Shown: positions 52,048 to 62,515 of the stretch, piece by piece
Layout: each line of letters opens with the position of its first letter
How positions within the stretch are numbered: the stretch's first letter is position 1
Notes under the pieces: generated by a model
What the model was told of the DNA's origin: nothing
Database searches by the model: none
What the model saw: only the letters and a program-made list of their open reading frames with translations
Made by a program: the position numbers and the translations under genes
Source of the DNA: an uncultured Rhodopila sp.
GTDB lineage: Bacteria > Pseudomonadota > Alphaproteobacteria > Acetobacterales > Acetobacteraceae
Assembly: GCF_903915725.1 (NCBI RefSeq)
Contig: NZ_CAIWTY010000012.1
Span: 1-64,000 of the forward strand
Reading direction: 5' to 3'
DNA length: 64,000 nucleotides

Positions 52048-53457
52048 TCACCCCACCACGGCGGTCTGCTCCCGCCGAAGCTGCACCGTCAGCTCATCCA
52101 GCGCCTTGCCGAACCGGTTGAGCAGCTCATCGATCTCATTCTTCGAAATGATCAGCGGCGGGCTGAAGCACAGCGAGTCGTTCGCCACCGAGCGGCTGAT
52201 AATCCCATGCTCCTCGCACAGCTTCGCCAGCCGGGGGCCAATCTTCGCCGCCGGATCGAAATTCCCATGATTCACCGGATCGGGAGACAGCTCGACCGCC
52301 GCGATCAGGCCGATGCCGCGGACCTCGCCCACCAGCGGATGCCCGGCGAAGCGGCGGCGCAGTTCGGCCTGGAAATGCGGGCCGGTGACTGCGATCTGGC
52401 CGCCGATATCGATCTCGTCGTAGATCTTCAGCGTCTCGATCGCCACCGCGGCTGGCACCGGATGACCGGAGTAGGTGAAGCCGTGGCCGAAGGTGCCGAT
52501 GACGTGGCTCTCCTGCGCCAGCGCCTGGAACACCCTGTCGGTCACCAGCACCGCGCTTATCGGCAAATACGACGCCGACAGCGCCTTGGCGCAGACCAGG
52601 ATGTCGGGGTCGATGTCGAAAGTCTGGCTGCCCCAGTAGTTGCCGGTGCGCCAGAAGCCGCAGATCACCTCATCGACGGCGAACAGGATGTCATACTTCC
52701 GCAGCACCGCCTGGATCTTCGGAAAATACCCGCGCGGCGGCAAAATCACCCCGCCGGCCCCCATGATCGGCTCCGCCCACATCGCGGCGATGGTCTCCGG
52801 CCCCTCGGCCAGGATCAGCTTTTCCAGTTCATCGGCGCAACGTGTGGCGTACGCATCCTCGGTCTCGCCGGACAGCGCGCCGTGGTAGAAATGCGGCGTG
52901 ATGGTGTGCAGGAAGCCCGCCAGCGGCACGTCGAAGCTGCGGTGGTTGGCCGGCAGGCCGGTCAGCGAAGCAGATCCGATGGTGATGCCATGGTAGCCCT
53001 TCACCCGCCCGATGATCTTCTTCTTCGCCGGACGCCCCAGCGCATTGTTCATGTACCAGACCATCTTGATGGCCGAGTCGTTCGCCTCGGACCCGGAGTT
53101 GGCGAAGAACACCTTGCTCATGGGCACCGGCGCGCGGGCCAGCAGCCGCTCCGCCAGGTCGATCATCGGGTCGTGCGACTTGGCGTTGAAGCCGTGGTAG
53201 AATGGCAGCTTGCGCATCTGCGTCACGGCGGCCTGCACCAGCCGCTCATTGTCAAAGCCGAGCGAGGCGCACCATAGCCCGGCAACCGCCTCGATGTATT
53301 CCTTGCCGGTCTCGTCCCACACTCGCACGCCTTTGCCGCGCGACATCACCACCGGCCCGACCGTCTGGTGCGCTTCCAGGTCGGTGTAGGGGTGGATGAC
53401 GCTGGCAATATCGCGGGCGGCGGCGGAATTGGCGCCGAAGGGTGGGGGCGGTGCCAT
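52048..53457 (-). CDS. Class III (omega) aminotransferase
   Basis: HPYTDLEAHQTVGPVVMSRGKGVRVWDETGKEYIEAVAGLWCASLGF; FAVDEVICGFWRTG. Confidence 0.96.
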   Translation of the reverse strand: MAPPPPFGANSAAARDIASVIHPYTDLEAHQTVGPVVMSRGKGVRVWDETGKEYIEAVAGLWCASLGFDNERLVQAAVTQMRKLPFYHGFNAKSHDPMIDLAERLLARAPVPMSKVFFANSGSEANDSAIKMVWYMNNALGRPAKKKIIGRVKGYHGITIGSASLTGLPANHRSFDVPLAGFLHTITPHFYHGALSGETEDAYATRCADELEKLILAEGPETIAAMWAEPIMGAGGVILPPRGYFPKIQAVLRKYDILFAVDEVICGFWRTGNYWGSQTFDIDPDILVCAKALSASYLPISAVLVTDRVFQALAQESHVIGTFGHGFTYSGHPVPAAVAIETLKIYDEIDIGGQIAVTGPHFQAELRRRFAGHPLVGEVRGIGLIAAVELSPDPVNHGNFDPAAKIGPRLAKLCEEHGIISRSVANDSLCFSPPLIISKNEIDELLNRFGKALDELTVQLRREQTAVVG

Positions 53458-53582
53458 GGTTGAGACTCCTGAACTGGCGGCAGCCGCCGACTGTAGACCC
53501 GAAGCCGGGTGGGGGAAACACGTGGTTGAAGCGCACCGGGTAATACCGCAAATTCAAGACGCATTACCGAGAGGCTACGGCC

Positions 53583-53719
53583 ATGGTCGGATATTGGGAC
53601 AAGGTTGGAGCCGATGCCGCGTGCGGCCGGGCCAAGGCCTACCTGCGTTACCGCGCCAGGCGCGGCAGCCGAACCGGCGTGTTGTCGGATTTTTTCGTCG
53701 GAGCGGGGCGCTGCGATAG
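53583..53719 (+). pseudogene. Probable C-terminal remnant of a PIN-domain (VapC-like) toxin gene
   Basis: AKAYLRYRARRGSRTGVLSDFFVGAGRCDS-stop resembles PIN tail (RYR..GG.R..VLPDFFIGAHA). Confidence 0.4.
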
Positions 53720-53979
53720 CTGAACTCCGTTTGATCGACGCCGGACAAAAAGCCGATCAGGTCGCGTCGGCGGCGCAGGTGGTGTATATTTCGAATTAAG
53801 CGACGCATGGGATGCGGATCGTGCTGGAATGCATCCCATATATGTTACGTTTCCTACTGTGGAATGGCTGTGGATTTTCCGCAGATGACGCTCACCGAAC
53901 TGTGATATCGTGCAACGACTTTGCCACCCCGGCGCGATGTTTAAGTGCACTATCAGAATGTGACGAGTTGTTGGAGGCG

Positions 53980-56900
53980 ATGATCGGATTTCCGTACCGC
54001 AATGCACACGGGAACACCATCCCGAGCGGCTCCGTCACAGCGCTTCCGGTTTCGCCGCCGGAGTCGCGGCCGGACAACGGCCCGCGGCAGCCACGCCGCA
54101 CCGCCCTGTCGTTACGGGCGCGGCTGCTGCTGCTTGTCGTCGCCAGTGTCGTCCCGCTGGTCTGCATGGGGATCGTCCGGGAGTATTTGGAATATCGGGT
54201 CGAGCGGCAGCAGGTTTACGAACGGCTGCGAACCATGGCCCGCGGCATGGCCGTGGCGGTGGAGCGCGAACTGCAGTTGCGGGTATCCGCGCTGGAAGCC
54301 CTGGCGACCTCACCGGCCCTGCAAGCCGATGACCTGACACAGTTCGACAGGCAGGCGCAGGCATTTCTGGCACGGCAACCGCCGGGCGCGGTGCTCGGAC
54401 TGTCCGCCGCGGATGCGTTCCGGCTACGCATGTATGGTCTGCCGCCGGACGCGCGCCCGCCGCTGTCGCACCGTGATCCCACCGCCGCGGGCACCGAGGT
54501 ATTCACAACCGGCCGTCCCCTCGTCACCAACCTGCATGTCGGACACGCGACCGGGTTGGCCGGCTTCAGCGTCGATGTTCCGGTGTTCCGCGACGGCAAG
54601 GTCGCCTACGACCTGTTCCTGCGCCTGCTGCCGCGGGACATGGCGGACCTGATCGCCAGGCAGCATTTGCCGCCGCAGACCATCATGACCATCGTTGACC
54701 AGGCCGGCGCCGTCATCGCCCGGGTTCCCAACCCGGATCGCTTTGTCGGAACCCACATTGTTCCCGATCTGTGGGCTGCGGTCCAAGGCCATCCGGAGGG
54801 TATCGCGACCGTCCCGACCCTGGAAGGCGCGCCGGCTGTCGCCTCCTATACCCATGTCGACCCGTTCGGCTGGTCCGTCATTGTCGGCGCGCCGGAGGAA
54901 GTGCTGCTGGCGCCTGCACGGGCGGCCATCGCGCAAGTCGCCGTGGCCGGGCTGCTGGTGCTGGCTGCCGGCCTGGCGTTGGCAAGTTTCGCCGCGCGCC
55001 ATGTCACCCGGCCGATAGAACGCCTCCGCCGCCTGGCCGCCGGCGGAGACCCGGCCGATCGGCGGGTGGCGGAGCCGACCGGGCTTCCCGAGACGGACAT
55101 GGTGGCCGACGCGCTCATGGCCGCCTCGGCCCATCGGCGCGAGGCCGCGCGGGCTTTGGCGGAAAGCGAGCAGCGTTTCCGCGCGGTGTTCGAGCGTTCC
55201 TCGAGCGGGGCGATCCTGCTCGACCCGGACACCACGCGCATCATCGATTGCAACAAGGCCGCCGCCGGCTTCGTCGGCTGCACGGCGGAGGAATTCCGCC
55301 AGTGCAAAATCACCGACTTCCGCCTCGGAACCAGCGTGGAGCGGATCTTCGAGATTTGCCGCTCGGTCGTCGCCGGCCAGACCCTGCGCTATGAAGCCCG
55401 GGTGAAGGGGCGGCAAGGCCCGCGCGATCTGCTGGTGTCGGTGGGACCCCTGGTGGTTGGCGGGCGGACCCTGGTGCTGCTCAACCAGATCGATGTAACC
55501 GATCTGCGCAGGGCCGAAGCGGGACTGCGAATCAATGAAGAACGCCTGGAACTCGCGCGGCAAGGCGCCAATCTCGGCATCTGGGACTGGGATGTCGTCG
55601 CGGGAACGCTGAGCTGGAGCGACCACAACTGGTTCCTGCACGGCCTGGAGCCGCGGCCGGATGGCCCCGCCTCGGACGAATGGCGGCGGACGCTCGACCC
55701 CGCCGATATGCCGCGGGTGGTCGATGAACTGTATTCCGCGGTGAAGACACCGGGGGTCCGGTTCGCCTCGGAATATAACGTCATCCTGCCGGACGGCTCG
55801 TTCCGGCGCCTGCTGAGCCGCGGCCAGATCATCCGCGGCCCGGATGGACGCGCCGTCCGCGTCGTCGGCATCAACATGGACGTCACCGCCCGGCACGAGG
55901 CCGAAAAGGCGCGCGATCGCCTGATCCACATGCTGGAGACCGAGCGAAGCCGGCTCGCCGAAATCATCGAGGCCCTCCCCATCGGCGTCGGCATTGTCGA
56001 TCGCTCCGGCTGGCTGACGCTGGGCAATCCGATCATGCAGGCGCTGACCGGTCCGGTGATCCCGTCGATGGACAACGGGCGGGCGGATCAATGGATCGCC
56101 CATCACCCCGACGGCAGCCGCGTGGCGGCCGAGGACTTCCCGATCGAGCGGGCCTTGCGCGGTGAGACGGTGCTGCCGGGAGACGAATTTCTCCACCGCG
56201 CCGCCGACGGGACCGAAACCTGGATCACCGTCGGCAGCCTGCCGCTGCGGCGGGAGAACGGCGATGTGCAGGAGGTTCTCGCGATCCTGCAGGACGTCGA
56301 TGCCGAGAAGCGCCTCAAGGACGTCCAGCAGCAGACCAATGTCCGGCTGGAGCAGCGCGTGCGGGAGGAGATGGCGGCGCGCGAAGCGGCCCAGCAGCGC
56401 GCGGCGCATGCCGAGCGTTTGCAGGCGCTGGGACAGATCGCGGGCGGCATCGCGCATGATTTCAACAATGTGCTGCAGGCGGTGGCCGGCGGCGCGGCGC
56501 TGATCGAGCGGCGCCCGAGCGACATCGACCGGGTGCTGCGCAACGCCCGCATGGTGGCGGATGCGGCGCGGCGTGGCGCGGCGATCACCAGCCGCCTGCT
56601 GGCCTTCGCCCGGCGCGGCGACCTGCGCGCGGAGAGCCTGGATGCCGGCGAGTTGTTGCGCGATATGGGCGAGGTGCTGACGCACACGCTCGGCGGATCG
56701 GTTGTCTGCAAGGTCAACGTCGCTCCTGACCTTCCGCCGCTGTTCGCCGACAGGGGGCAGTTGGAGACGGTCCTGGTCAATCTGGCGACGAATGCCCGGG
56801 ACGCGATGCCGTCCGGCGGCACGCTGACCCTGTCGGCCGATGCCGAGGAGGTGACCGCCGCGATGCCGAATCTGAACGGCTTGCCGCCCGGCCGCTATGT

Positions 56901-57558
56901 GCGGATCGTCGTCGCGGACACCGGCAGCGGGATGGATCGCACGGTCCTGGCGCGCGTCACCGAGCCGTTCTTCACGACCAAGGAGACCGGACGCGGCACC
57001 GGCCTGGGCCTGGCGATGGCGAAGGGCTTCGTCGAGCAGAGCGGTGGCGGGTTGTCGATCGACAGCACTGTCGGCCAGGGAACCAGCATCACGTTCTGGC
57101 TGCCTCAGGCCAAGGCTCCGCCGGAACCGGGGTCCGCGGCCCCGGGTGCCGATGACCTTGAGAGCGGAGGCGCCCGCGTGCTGCTGGTCGATGACGATGC
57201 GCTGGTCTGCGATGTGCTGGCCGCGTCGCTGGAGGATGCAGGCTATACCGTGCAAAGGGCGAATAGCGGGCCCGCTGCGTTGGCCGCGCTGGCGGCCGGC
57301 GACCGGGTAGACATCATCGTGTCGGACCTGACGATGCCGGGCATGGACGGGTTGGCCCTGATCCGCATGGCGCAGCAGCAGCGTCCGGGGCTGCCGGCGG
57401 TGTTGCTGACCGGGTATGCCGGCGACGGCGCGGCGCTGGCCGTCGGCGGCGCGTTGAGCGGCTCGTTCTCGCTGCTGCGCAAACCGGTTTCGGGCTTGCA
57501 GCTTGCGGACCGGATCAATGCGCTACTGGCGTCGGGGAACGTCGCCGCGGGGGCATGA
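53980..57558 (+). CDS. Hybrid sensor histidine kinase/response regulator with N-terminal sensor and PAS domains
   Basis: GQIAGGIAHDFNNVLQAVAGGAALIE H-box; GTGLGLAMAKGFVEQSGGGLSIDS; C-terminal REC VLLVDDDALVCDVL; SD GGAGG before ATG 53980. Confidence 0.93.
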   Translation: MIGFPYRNAHGNTIPSGSVTALPVSPPESRPDNGPRQPRRTALSLRARLLLLVVASVVPLVCMGIVREYLEYRVERQQVYERLRTMARGMAVAVERELQLRVSALEALATSPALQADDLTQFDRQAQAFLARQPPGAVLGLSAADAFRLRMYGLPPDARPPLSHRDPTAAGTEVFTTGRPLVTNLHVGHATGLAGFSVDVPVFRDGKVAYDLFLRLLPRDMADLIARQHLPPQTIMTIVDQAGAVIARVPNPDRFVGTHIVPDLWAAVQGHPEGIATVPTLEGAPAVASYTHVDPFGWSVIVGAPEEVLLAPARAAIAQVAVAGLLVLAAGLALASFAARHVTRPIERLRRLAAGGDPADRRVAEPTGLPETDMVADALMAASAHRREAARALAESEQRFRAVFERSSSGAILLDPDTTRIIDCNKAAAGFVGCTAEEFRQCKITDFRLGTSVERIFEICRSVVAGQTLRYEARVKGRQGPRDLLVSVGPLVVGGRTLVLLNQIDVTDLRRAEAGLRINEERLELARQGANLGIWDWDVVAGTLSWSDHNWFLHGLEPRPDGPASDEWRRTLDPADMPRVVDELYSAVKTPGVRFASEYNVILPDGSFRRLLSRGQIIRGPDGRAVRVVGINMDVTARHEAEKARDRLIHMLETERSRLAEIIEALPIGVGIVDRSGWLTLGNPIMQALTGPVIPSMDNGRADQWIAHHPDGSRVAAEDFPIERALRGETVLPGDEFLHRAADGTETWITVGSLPLRRENGDVQEVLAILQDVDAEKRLKDVQQQTNVRLEQRVREEMAAREAAQQRAAHAERLQALGQIAGGIAHDFNNVLQAVAGGAALIERRPSDIDRVLRNARMVADAARRGAAITSRLLAFARRGDLRAESLDAGELLRDMGEVLTHTLGGSVVCKVNVAPDLPPLFADRGQLETVLVNLATNARDAMPSGGTLTLSADAEEVTAAMPNLNGLPPGRYVRIVVADTGSGMDRTVLARVTEPFFTTKETGRGTGLGLAMAKGFVEQSGGGLSIDSTVGQGTSITFWLPQAKAPPEPGSAAPGADDLESGGARVLLVDDDALVCDVLAASLEDAGYTVQRANSGPAALAALAAGDRVDIIVSDLTMPGMDGLALIRMAQQQRPGLPAVLLTGYAGDGAALAVGGALSGSFSLLRKPVSGLQLADRINALLASGNVAAGA

Positions 57559-57562
57559 AAGC

Positions 57563-58204
57563 CTAACCTGCCGCCCGCCTTGCGTCCCGCCTCGCGTCGA
57601 GTTCGGCCGCCCGGCGCTGCTCGCGGTTCATGAAGGCACCGGGATCGCCCGCAGCTTGCTGTTGCGCCGCCGTCTGCGCCCGCTGCTGAGCCATCCTCTC
57701 ATGCACCGCCCGCAGGATGGCCGCCTGGTCGCGGCCAGCGTTCGCCTCCGGCGCCTTCGCCGCCCCGGGGTGCGGCGCGGCCTGCGGCCGGCCCCCAGCA
57801 TACATCCTGTCCAGAGTCCGTGTCGCACGGTGCCCGGCGGCACTCAGCGATACCGCCTTGGTCCGCAGCGCCTCGCGCTGCACGTCCGGCATCGTCCGGT
57901 TGGTCTGGGCCCGGCGCAGGTTGTCCAACGCCGAGTGCGAAAAAGCGATGGTCTCGGTGATGAGCTGAAGCTCCACCGCCGAGCGGGGGGCATAGGATCT
58001 CAGCAGTTCGAGCACGGCACTGCGCGCCCTGGCCGGATCGCCCTCCGCGCCGTCCATGAAGAACGGGACCAGGTTGATCAGGGCCTGGTCGAACAGATCC
58101 AGTTGCGCGGTATCCGTCCGGGGTGGGCGTGGCTGGGATTGGGCGGCGTCGGGTTCGGGCATGACAGGGTCCGGGGATTGAGTAAACGTTCTTGATATGT
58201 TCAC
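57563..58204 (-). CDS. Hypothetical protein
   Basis: 213-aa ORF, Ala/Arg-rich C-terminus NREQRRAAELDARRDARRA; no family recognised. Confidence 0.6.
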   Translation of the reverse strand: MNISRTFTQSPDPVMPEPDAAQSQPRPPRTDTAQLDLFDQALINLVPFFMDGAEGDPARARSAVLELLRSYAPRSAVELQLITETIAFSHSALDNLRRAQTNRTMPDVQREALRTKAVSLSAAGHRATRTLDRMYAGGRPQAAPHPGAAKAPEANAGRDQAAILRAVHERMAQQRAQTAAQQQAAGDPGAFMNREQRRAAELDARRDARRAAG

Positions 58205-58358
58205 TATATGATGAACCCCGTTGCGAAATCAAGCCCAAATGCCGCGGCGGCGGCGCAATCGCGGCGAACCGCCGGATCTGGCACGCGGCTTGCTGCTTTG
58301 ACCGTTGCCTCCGGCCCGAATCGGCCCGCGATATCATCCCCTGACAGGACCAGTCGCC

Positions 58359-59702
58359 ATGCACGCTACCGCAGCATCGCCGAAACCGCCGTCTCCGCTG
58401 TATAAATCGCTGTTCGTGCAGGTCGTGGCAGGGCTGGTGCTCGGCATCGCGCTCGGCGTGGCGGTGCCGGGCTTCGCCACCGGGCTGAAATTCTTCAGCG
58501 ATGCCTTCCTCAAGCTGATCTCGATGATCGTCGCGCCGATTGTGTTCTGCGTCGTCGTGCACGGCATCGCCGGGGCTGGGGACCTGAAGAAAGTCGGCCG
58601 GGTCGGTGGCAAGGCATTGATCTACTTCGAGGTTATGACCACCGTCGCGCTGATCGTCGGCCTGCTGCTGGCGTTCCTGGTGGCGCCCGGCAAAGGCATG
58701 AACATCAACGTCGCCAGCCTCGACAGCCACGCGCTTAGCACATACGCCGACAACGCCCACAAGCTGTCGGGCGGCGGCATCGGCAGCTTCATCCTGAACA
58801 TCATCCCGACGACCTCGTTCGACGCGCTGTCGCGCAACGACGTGCTGCAGGTGCTGTTCTTCGCCATCGTGTTCGGCGTCAGCCTCGCTTTGGTGGGGGA
58901 GCGCGGCAAGCCGGTGTCGGAGATGATCGAGTCCGTCTCGGTCGTGCTGTTCCGCGCGATGGGATTGATCGTTCGGCTGGCACCGTTGGGCGTGCTGGGG
59001 GCGGTTGCCTATACTGTAGGCCAATATGGCGTCGGCTCGCTGCAGCAACTGATCTCCCTGGTCGCGCTGTTCTGGGTGTCCGTGGCGATTTTCGTCGTCG
59101 TCGTGCTCGGCACGGTGATGCGGGTCTTCACCGGACTGAACATCCTGCGCTTCCTGGCCTATTTCCGGGAGGAGCTGACGATCGTGCTGGCCACCGCCTC
59201 GTCCGATGCGGTGCTGCCGCAGATCATGCGCAAGCTGGAGCGGATGGGTGTCAAGGACTCGGTCGTCGGGCTGGTGGTGCCGACGGGGTATTCGTTCAAC
59301 CTCGATGCGTTCTCGATCTACCTGACCCTGGCGACGGTGTTCATCGCCCAGGCGACCAATACGCCGCTGTCGTTCGGCGACCTGCTGCTGGTGCTAGGGA
59401 TTTCGCTGGTGACATCGAAGGGCGCGCACGGCGTGCCCGGGTCTGCCATCGTCATCCTGGCGGCAACCCTGAACGCGGTGCCGGCGATCCCGGCCATCGG
59501 CCTGGTGCTGGTGCTCTCGGTCGACTGGTTCATCGGCATGGCGCGCGCTTTGGGCAACCTGATCGGCAACTGCGTCGCCACGGTGGTGATTGGCGCATGG
59601 GAGGGCGATCTGGACGTGGCGTTGGCGCAGAAGGTTTTGCGCGGCGACGTCGCGGTGGACCTGACCGAAGATATCGCGGCGGAGCCGCTTCCGGCGGAGT
59701 GA
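58359..59702 (+). CDS. Dicarboxylate/amino acid:cation symporter (DAACS family)
   Basis: LYKSLFVQVVAGLVLGIALG; DAVLPQIMRKLERMGVKDSVVGLVVPTGYSFNLD. Confidence 0.96.
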   Translation: MHATAASPKPPSPLYKSLFVQVVAGLVLGIALGVAVPGFATGLKFFSDAFLKLISMIVAPIVFCVVVHGIAGAGDLKKVGRVGGKALIYFEVMTTVALIVGLLLAFLVAPGKGMNINVASLDSHALSTYADNAHKLSGGGIGSFILNIIPTTSFDALSRNDVLQVLFFAIVFGVSLALVGERGKPVSEMIESVSVVLFRAMGLIVRLAPLGVLGAVAYTVGQYGVGSLQQLISLVALFWVSVAIFVVVVLGTVMRVFTGLNILRFLAYFREELTIVLATASSDAVLPQIMRKLERMGVKDSVVGLVVPTGYSFNLDAFSIYLTLATVFIAQATNTPLSFGDLLLVLGISLVTSKGAHGVPGSAIVILAATLNAVPAIPAIGLVLVLSVDWFIGMARALGNLIGNCVATVVIGAWEGDLDVALAQKVLRGDVAVDLTEDIAAEPLPAE

Positions 59703-59799
59703 TCCAGCGTCACGATGATGCGAAGCAGCCCGGCGGCTGGTGTGTCGCTCTGATTGATGGCTAAGTCTCCCCGCTCATCGGTGAGCAGGAGTATTCAGC

Positions 59800-60249
59800 A
59801 TGCGCCTTACGACATCCCTGGTGGGCTTTGCCGCCCTGGCCGCGGTCGCGATGCAGGTTTCGCCTGCCGGGGCGCAGCTTATGGATCAGTTGAAGGGCGC
59901 GGTCGGATCGGGACAAAGCGGCGGCGCCGGCGGGGCGATGGGCGGACTGACCGGAGGGCTGCCCTCGGTCACCCAGGCCAGCCCGAGCAACACGGCCGGG
60001 GTGCTGCAGTACTGCGTGCGCAACAAGCTGGTTAGCGGCAGCGCGGCTTCCTCGGTTAAGGATTCGATGGTCAGCAAGGTCACCGGGTCCGGACAGGGCG
60101 TCAACGACAGCGGCTTCAAGGCCGGCAACAACGGCTTGCTGCAAACCGGAAATGGCCAGAGCTTCAGCCTGAGCGGCAGCGGCGTGAAGGAGCAGGTTAC
60201 CCAGAAGGTGTGCGGCATGGTGCTCGACCATGCGAAGTCATTGTTGTGA
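59800..60249 (+). CDS. DUF2501 domain-containing exported protein
   Basis: Signal peptide; SNTAGVLQYCVRNKLVSGSAASSVKDSMVSKV...VTQKVCGMVLDHAKSLL. Confidence 0.88.
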   Translation: MRLTTSLVGFAALAAVAMQVSPAGAQLMDQLKGAVGSGQSGGAGGAMGGLTGGLPSVTQASPSNTAGVLQYCVRNKLVSGSAASSVKDSMVSKVTGSGQGVNDSGFKAGNNGLLQTGNGQSFSLSGSGVKEQVTQKVCGMVLDHAKSLL

Positions 60250-60615
60250 GCGCCTGAAGCGCCCGGGGTTTTCGAGCAGGCGATGTCGGTTTCAGCCGGC
60301 GGTCATCGATCTGAATGGTCGAATGGCTCGGGGGGTACCACCCCTCCCGCTGGCCGATGCGCTTAATCTCTGTAATCTGTGTTGCATCTTGTTTTCTGCT
60401 GCTGCGAAAACCGATAGAGGCGGTCCACCCGGCCTTCGCCGCACCGGCGGAGACTGTGTTAGAAAAGCGACGGTCCGAAGCCCGGCTTCCCACCCGGAAT
60501 GGCGCGGCAACGCGCTCCGTCCGGAAGCAGACCGCGGTGCCGCTTCCGTTTGGCCGAATCGCCCGCATCATGGGAACACTGTCCGTCTGTTCAAACCGGC
60601 CGCGCGGAGTTCCCG

Positions 60616-61734
60616 TTGAGCGAATACCAATACTATGAATTCCAGGCTGCCGATCGGCCGCTAACCCCGGCCGATCGGCAGGCGCTGCGGTCGTTGTCGA
60701 GCCGCGCCACGATTACCGCAACCAGTTTCACCAACGAGTACAACTTCGGAGACTTCCGCGGCGACCCGGTGAAGCTGATGCAGACATGGTTCGATCTGCA
60801 CGCTTACGTGGCGAACTGGGGTTCCCGGCGGCTGATGATCCGTCTCCCGGCGCGCCTGCTGGATCGTCCGTTCGTGGATCACATCGGCGATGCGGCGGAC
60901 TGCCTGACTGTCATTGAGGCGGGCGACAACTTCATCCTCGACATCCGTCGCAACGATGAAGAAGGCGGTGAATCGGTGGAGGACGGCCCGGGCTGGCTCG
61001 CCTCGCTGGCGCCGCTGCGAGCCGATCTTCTGGGCGGCGATTCAAGGGTGCTGTATTTGCTCTGGCTGATGGCGGTCGAGGCGGAGGGGATCGAGCCGGA
61101 CGAGCCCGAACCGCTGCCGGGCATCGGTCCGATGACGGATGCGCTTGAGGCGTTCGTCAATTTCTTCGGTATCGACCCCGACCTGGCCGCCGCCGCCGCC
61201 GAGCGGGTGTCGATGGAGCAGATTGCCCCTGGCGCCGCGCAGGCTGTGATCGCGGCGATGGACGGACCCGGGAAGAACGCGCTTCTGCTGCGGTTGTTCG
61301 AAAGCGACCCGCTGGCGGCAGCCGATTTACGGGCGGCGGTCCGGCAGGGTCAGCCCGGGGCCCCGCAAGCCGCCCGCCGCACCGCCGCAGAGCTTCTCGC
61401 CCGGGCCGAGGTGCAGCGCGAAGAACGCGAGGCAGCCGAGGCGCGAAAGTCAGCGGAACAGCGCCGCCTGGCGGACGAGAGGGCCCGGAAAGAAGAGCGG
61501 GCACGCCGGGATGCGCTGATCCGTCGCGGTGAGGCCGTCTGGCGGGAGATCGAGGCGGACATCGAGACCTCCAGCGCGAAAGGCTATACAGCCGCCGCGT
61601 CGCTGTTGTCCGAGATGCGGGAAATTGCCGAAGAACGCGGCCAGACGGTTGATTTCGCTCGCAGGCTTGTGGCTATCCGCGAACGGCATGAGCGCAAGAA
61701 GCAGTTTCTCATTCGCATCCGAGGTCTGGAGTAG
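60616..61734 (+). CDS. Conserved uncharacterised protein (MSEYQYYEFQAxDRPLT family), probable TTG start
   Basis: SEYQYYEFQAADRPLTPADRQALRSLSSRATITATSFTNEYNFGDFRGDPVKLMQTWFDLHAYVANWGSRRLMIRLP; charged coiled-coil C-terminus. Confidence 0.8.
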   Translation: MSEYQYYEFQAADRPLTPADRQALRSLSSRATITATSFTNEYNFGDFRGDPVKLMQTWFDLHAYVANWGSRRLMIRLPARLLDRPFVDHIGDAADCLTVIEAGDNFILDIRRNDEEGGESVEDGPGWLASLAPLRADLLGGDSRVLYLLWLMAVEAEGIEPDEPEPLPGIGPMTDALEAFVNFFGIDPDLAAAAAERVSMEQIAPGAAQAVIAAMDGPGKNALLLRLFESDPLAAADLRAAVRQGQPGAPQAARRTAAELLARAEVQREEREAAEARKSAEQRRLADERARKEERARRDALIRRGEAVWREIEADIETSSAKGYTAAASLLSEMREIAEERGQTVDFARRLVAIRERHERKKQFLIRIRGLE

Positions 61735-61844
61735 CACCGGCCTGCTGATAATAGCAGTCCGCCGTTATAGCGACTCTCCGGCCGCGCGGCCTAGTCATGC
61801 GACGAAGGTCGGCATCCACGCCGTGTGCCGGGTCATGCATCGTA

Positions 61845-61885
61845 AGGCGTGGATGGTGCGCCTTCGCGCACCATGACGACGGGAC
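61845..61885. repeat. REP-like palindrome
   Basis: gtggatGGTGCGCcttcGCGCACCatgac; related to 4101-4128 tggatGGTCCGCctgcGCGGACCatgac. Confidence 0.65.
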
Positions 61886-61926
61886 ACCAACCGCCCCGCC
61901 ATGACGGGAGGAGCATCGGCGCTCCC

Positions 61927-62436
61927 TCACCCGTCGGCGCGCGGCACCCAGGGAATCCGGCCGATATCGATCCCCTCCTCGGCCAGGCTTTCCGCCTCTT
62001 CCTCGGTGGCTTCGCCGTAGATGCTGCGACGCTCCGTCTCACCGTGATGAATCTTCCGCGCCTCATCCGCGAAGTCCGGGCCGACATAGTCGCAGTTCTT
62101 CTCCTCCTCGGCGCGGATGCGCTGGAGCACCGCCACGACCTGAGCCGGGATGCGGCCTGCGGCCAGCTTCACCTCGGCGGGCACCTCAACCGGCGCCACC
62201 GCCGATGGCGATGCCGATGGTGATGCCGCCGCCGGGGACTGCGGCGCTTCGATCGGCATCGGCGGGGCAGCGCGCCTGGACACCGCAGGCGCCATCAGCG
62301 CGCGCTCCACCTCGGTGCCGCCGCATTCCGGGCACTCGATCAGGCCGAGCTTCGCTTGCTGTTCGAACGTGGCGCTGTCCTTGAACCAGCCGTCAAAACC
62401 GTGCTCCCGGGTGCACCGCAACTGGTAGTGGATCAT
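61927..62436 (-). CDS. DUF1178 family protein
   Basis: MIHYQLRCTREHGFDGWFKDSATFEQQAKLGLIECPECGGTEVERALMAPAV. Confidence 0.93.
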   Translation of the reverse strand: MIHYQLRCTREHGFDGWFKDSATFEQQAKLGLIECPECGGTEVERALMAPAVSRRAAPPMPIEAPQSPAAASPSASPSAVAPVEVPAEVKLAAGRIPAQVVAVLQRIRAEEEKNCDYVGPDFADEARKIHHGETERRSIYGEATEEEAESLAEEGIDIGRIPWVPRADG

Positions 62437-62515
62437 GCCTCGTCCTGACGGGAGCCATTATAGTTACAGACCATGCTGCAATCTTGCACCGCCCCCAGCG
62501 GCGCGCCAATGAATT

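Noticed and set aside
54424-57255. 943-aa minus-strand ORF opposite the hybrid histidine kinase
   Set aside because: Shadow ORF; kinase motifs are intact on the + strand.
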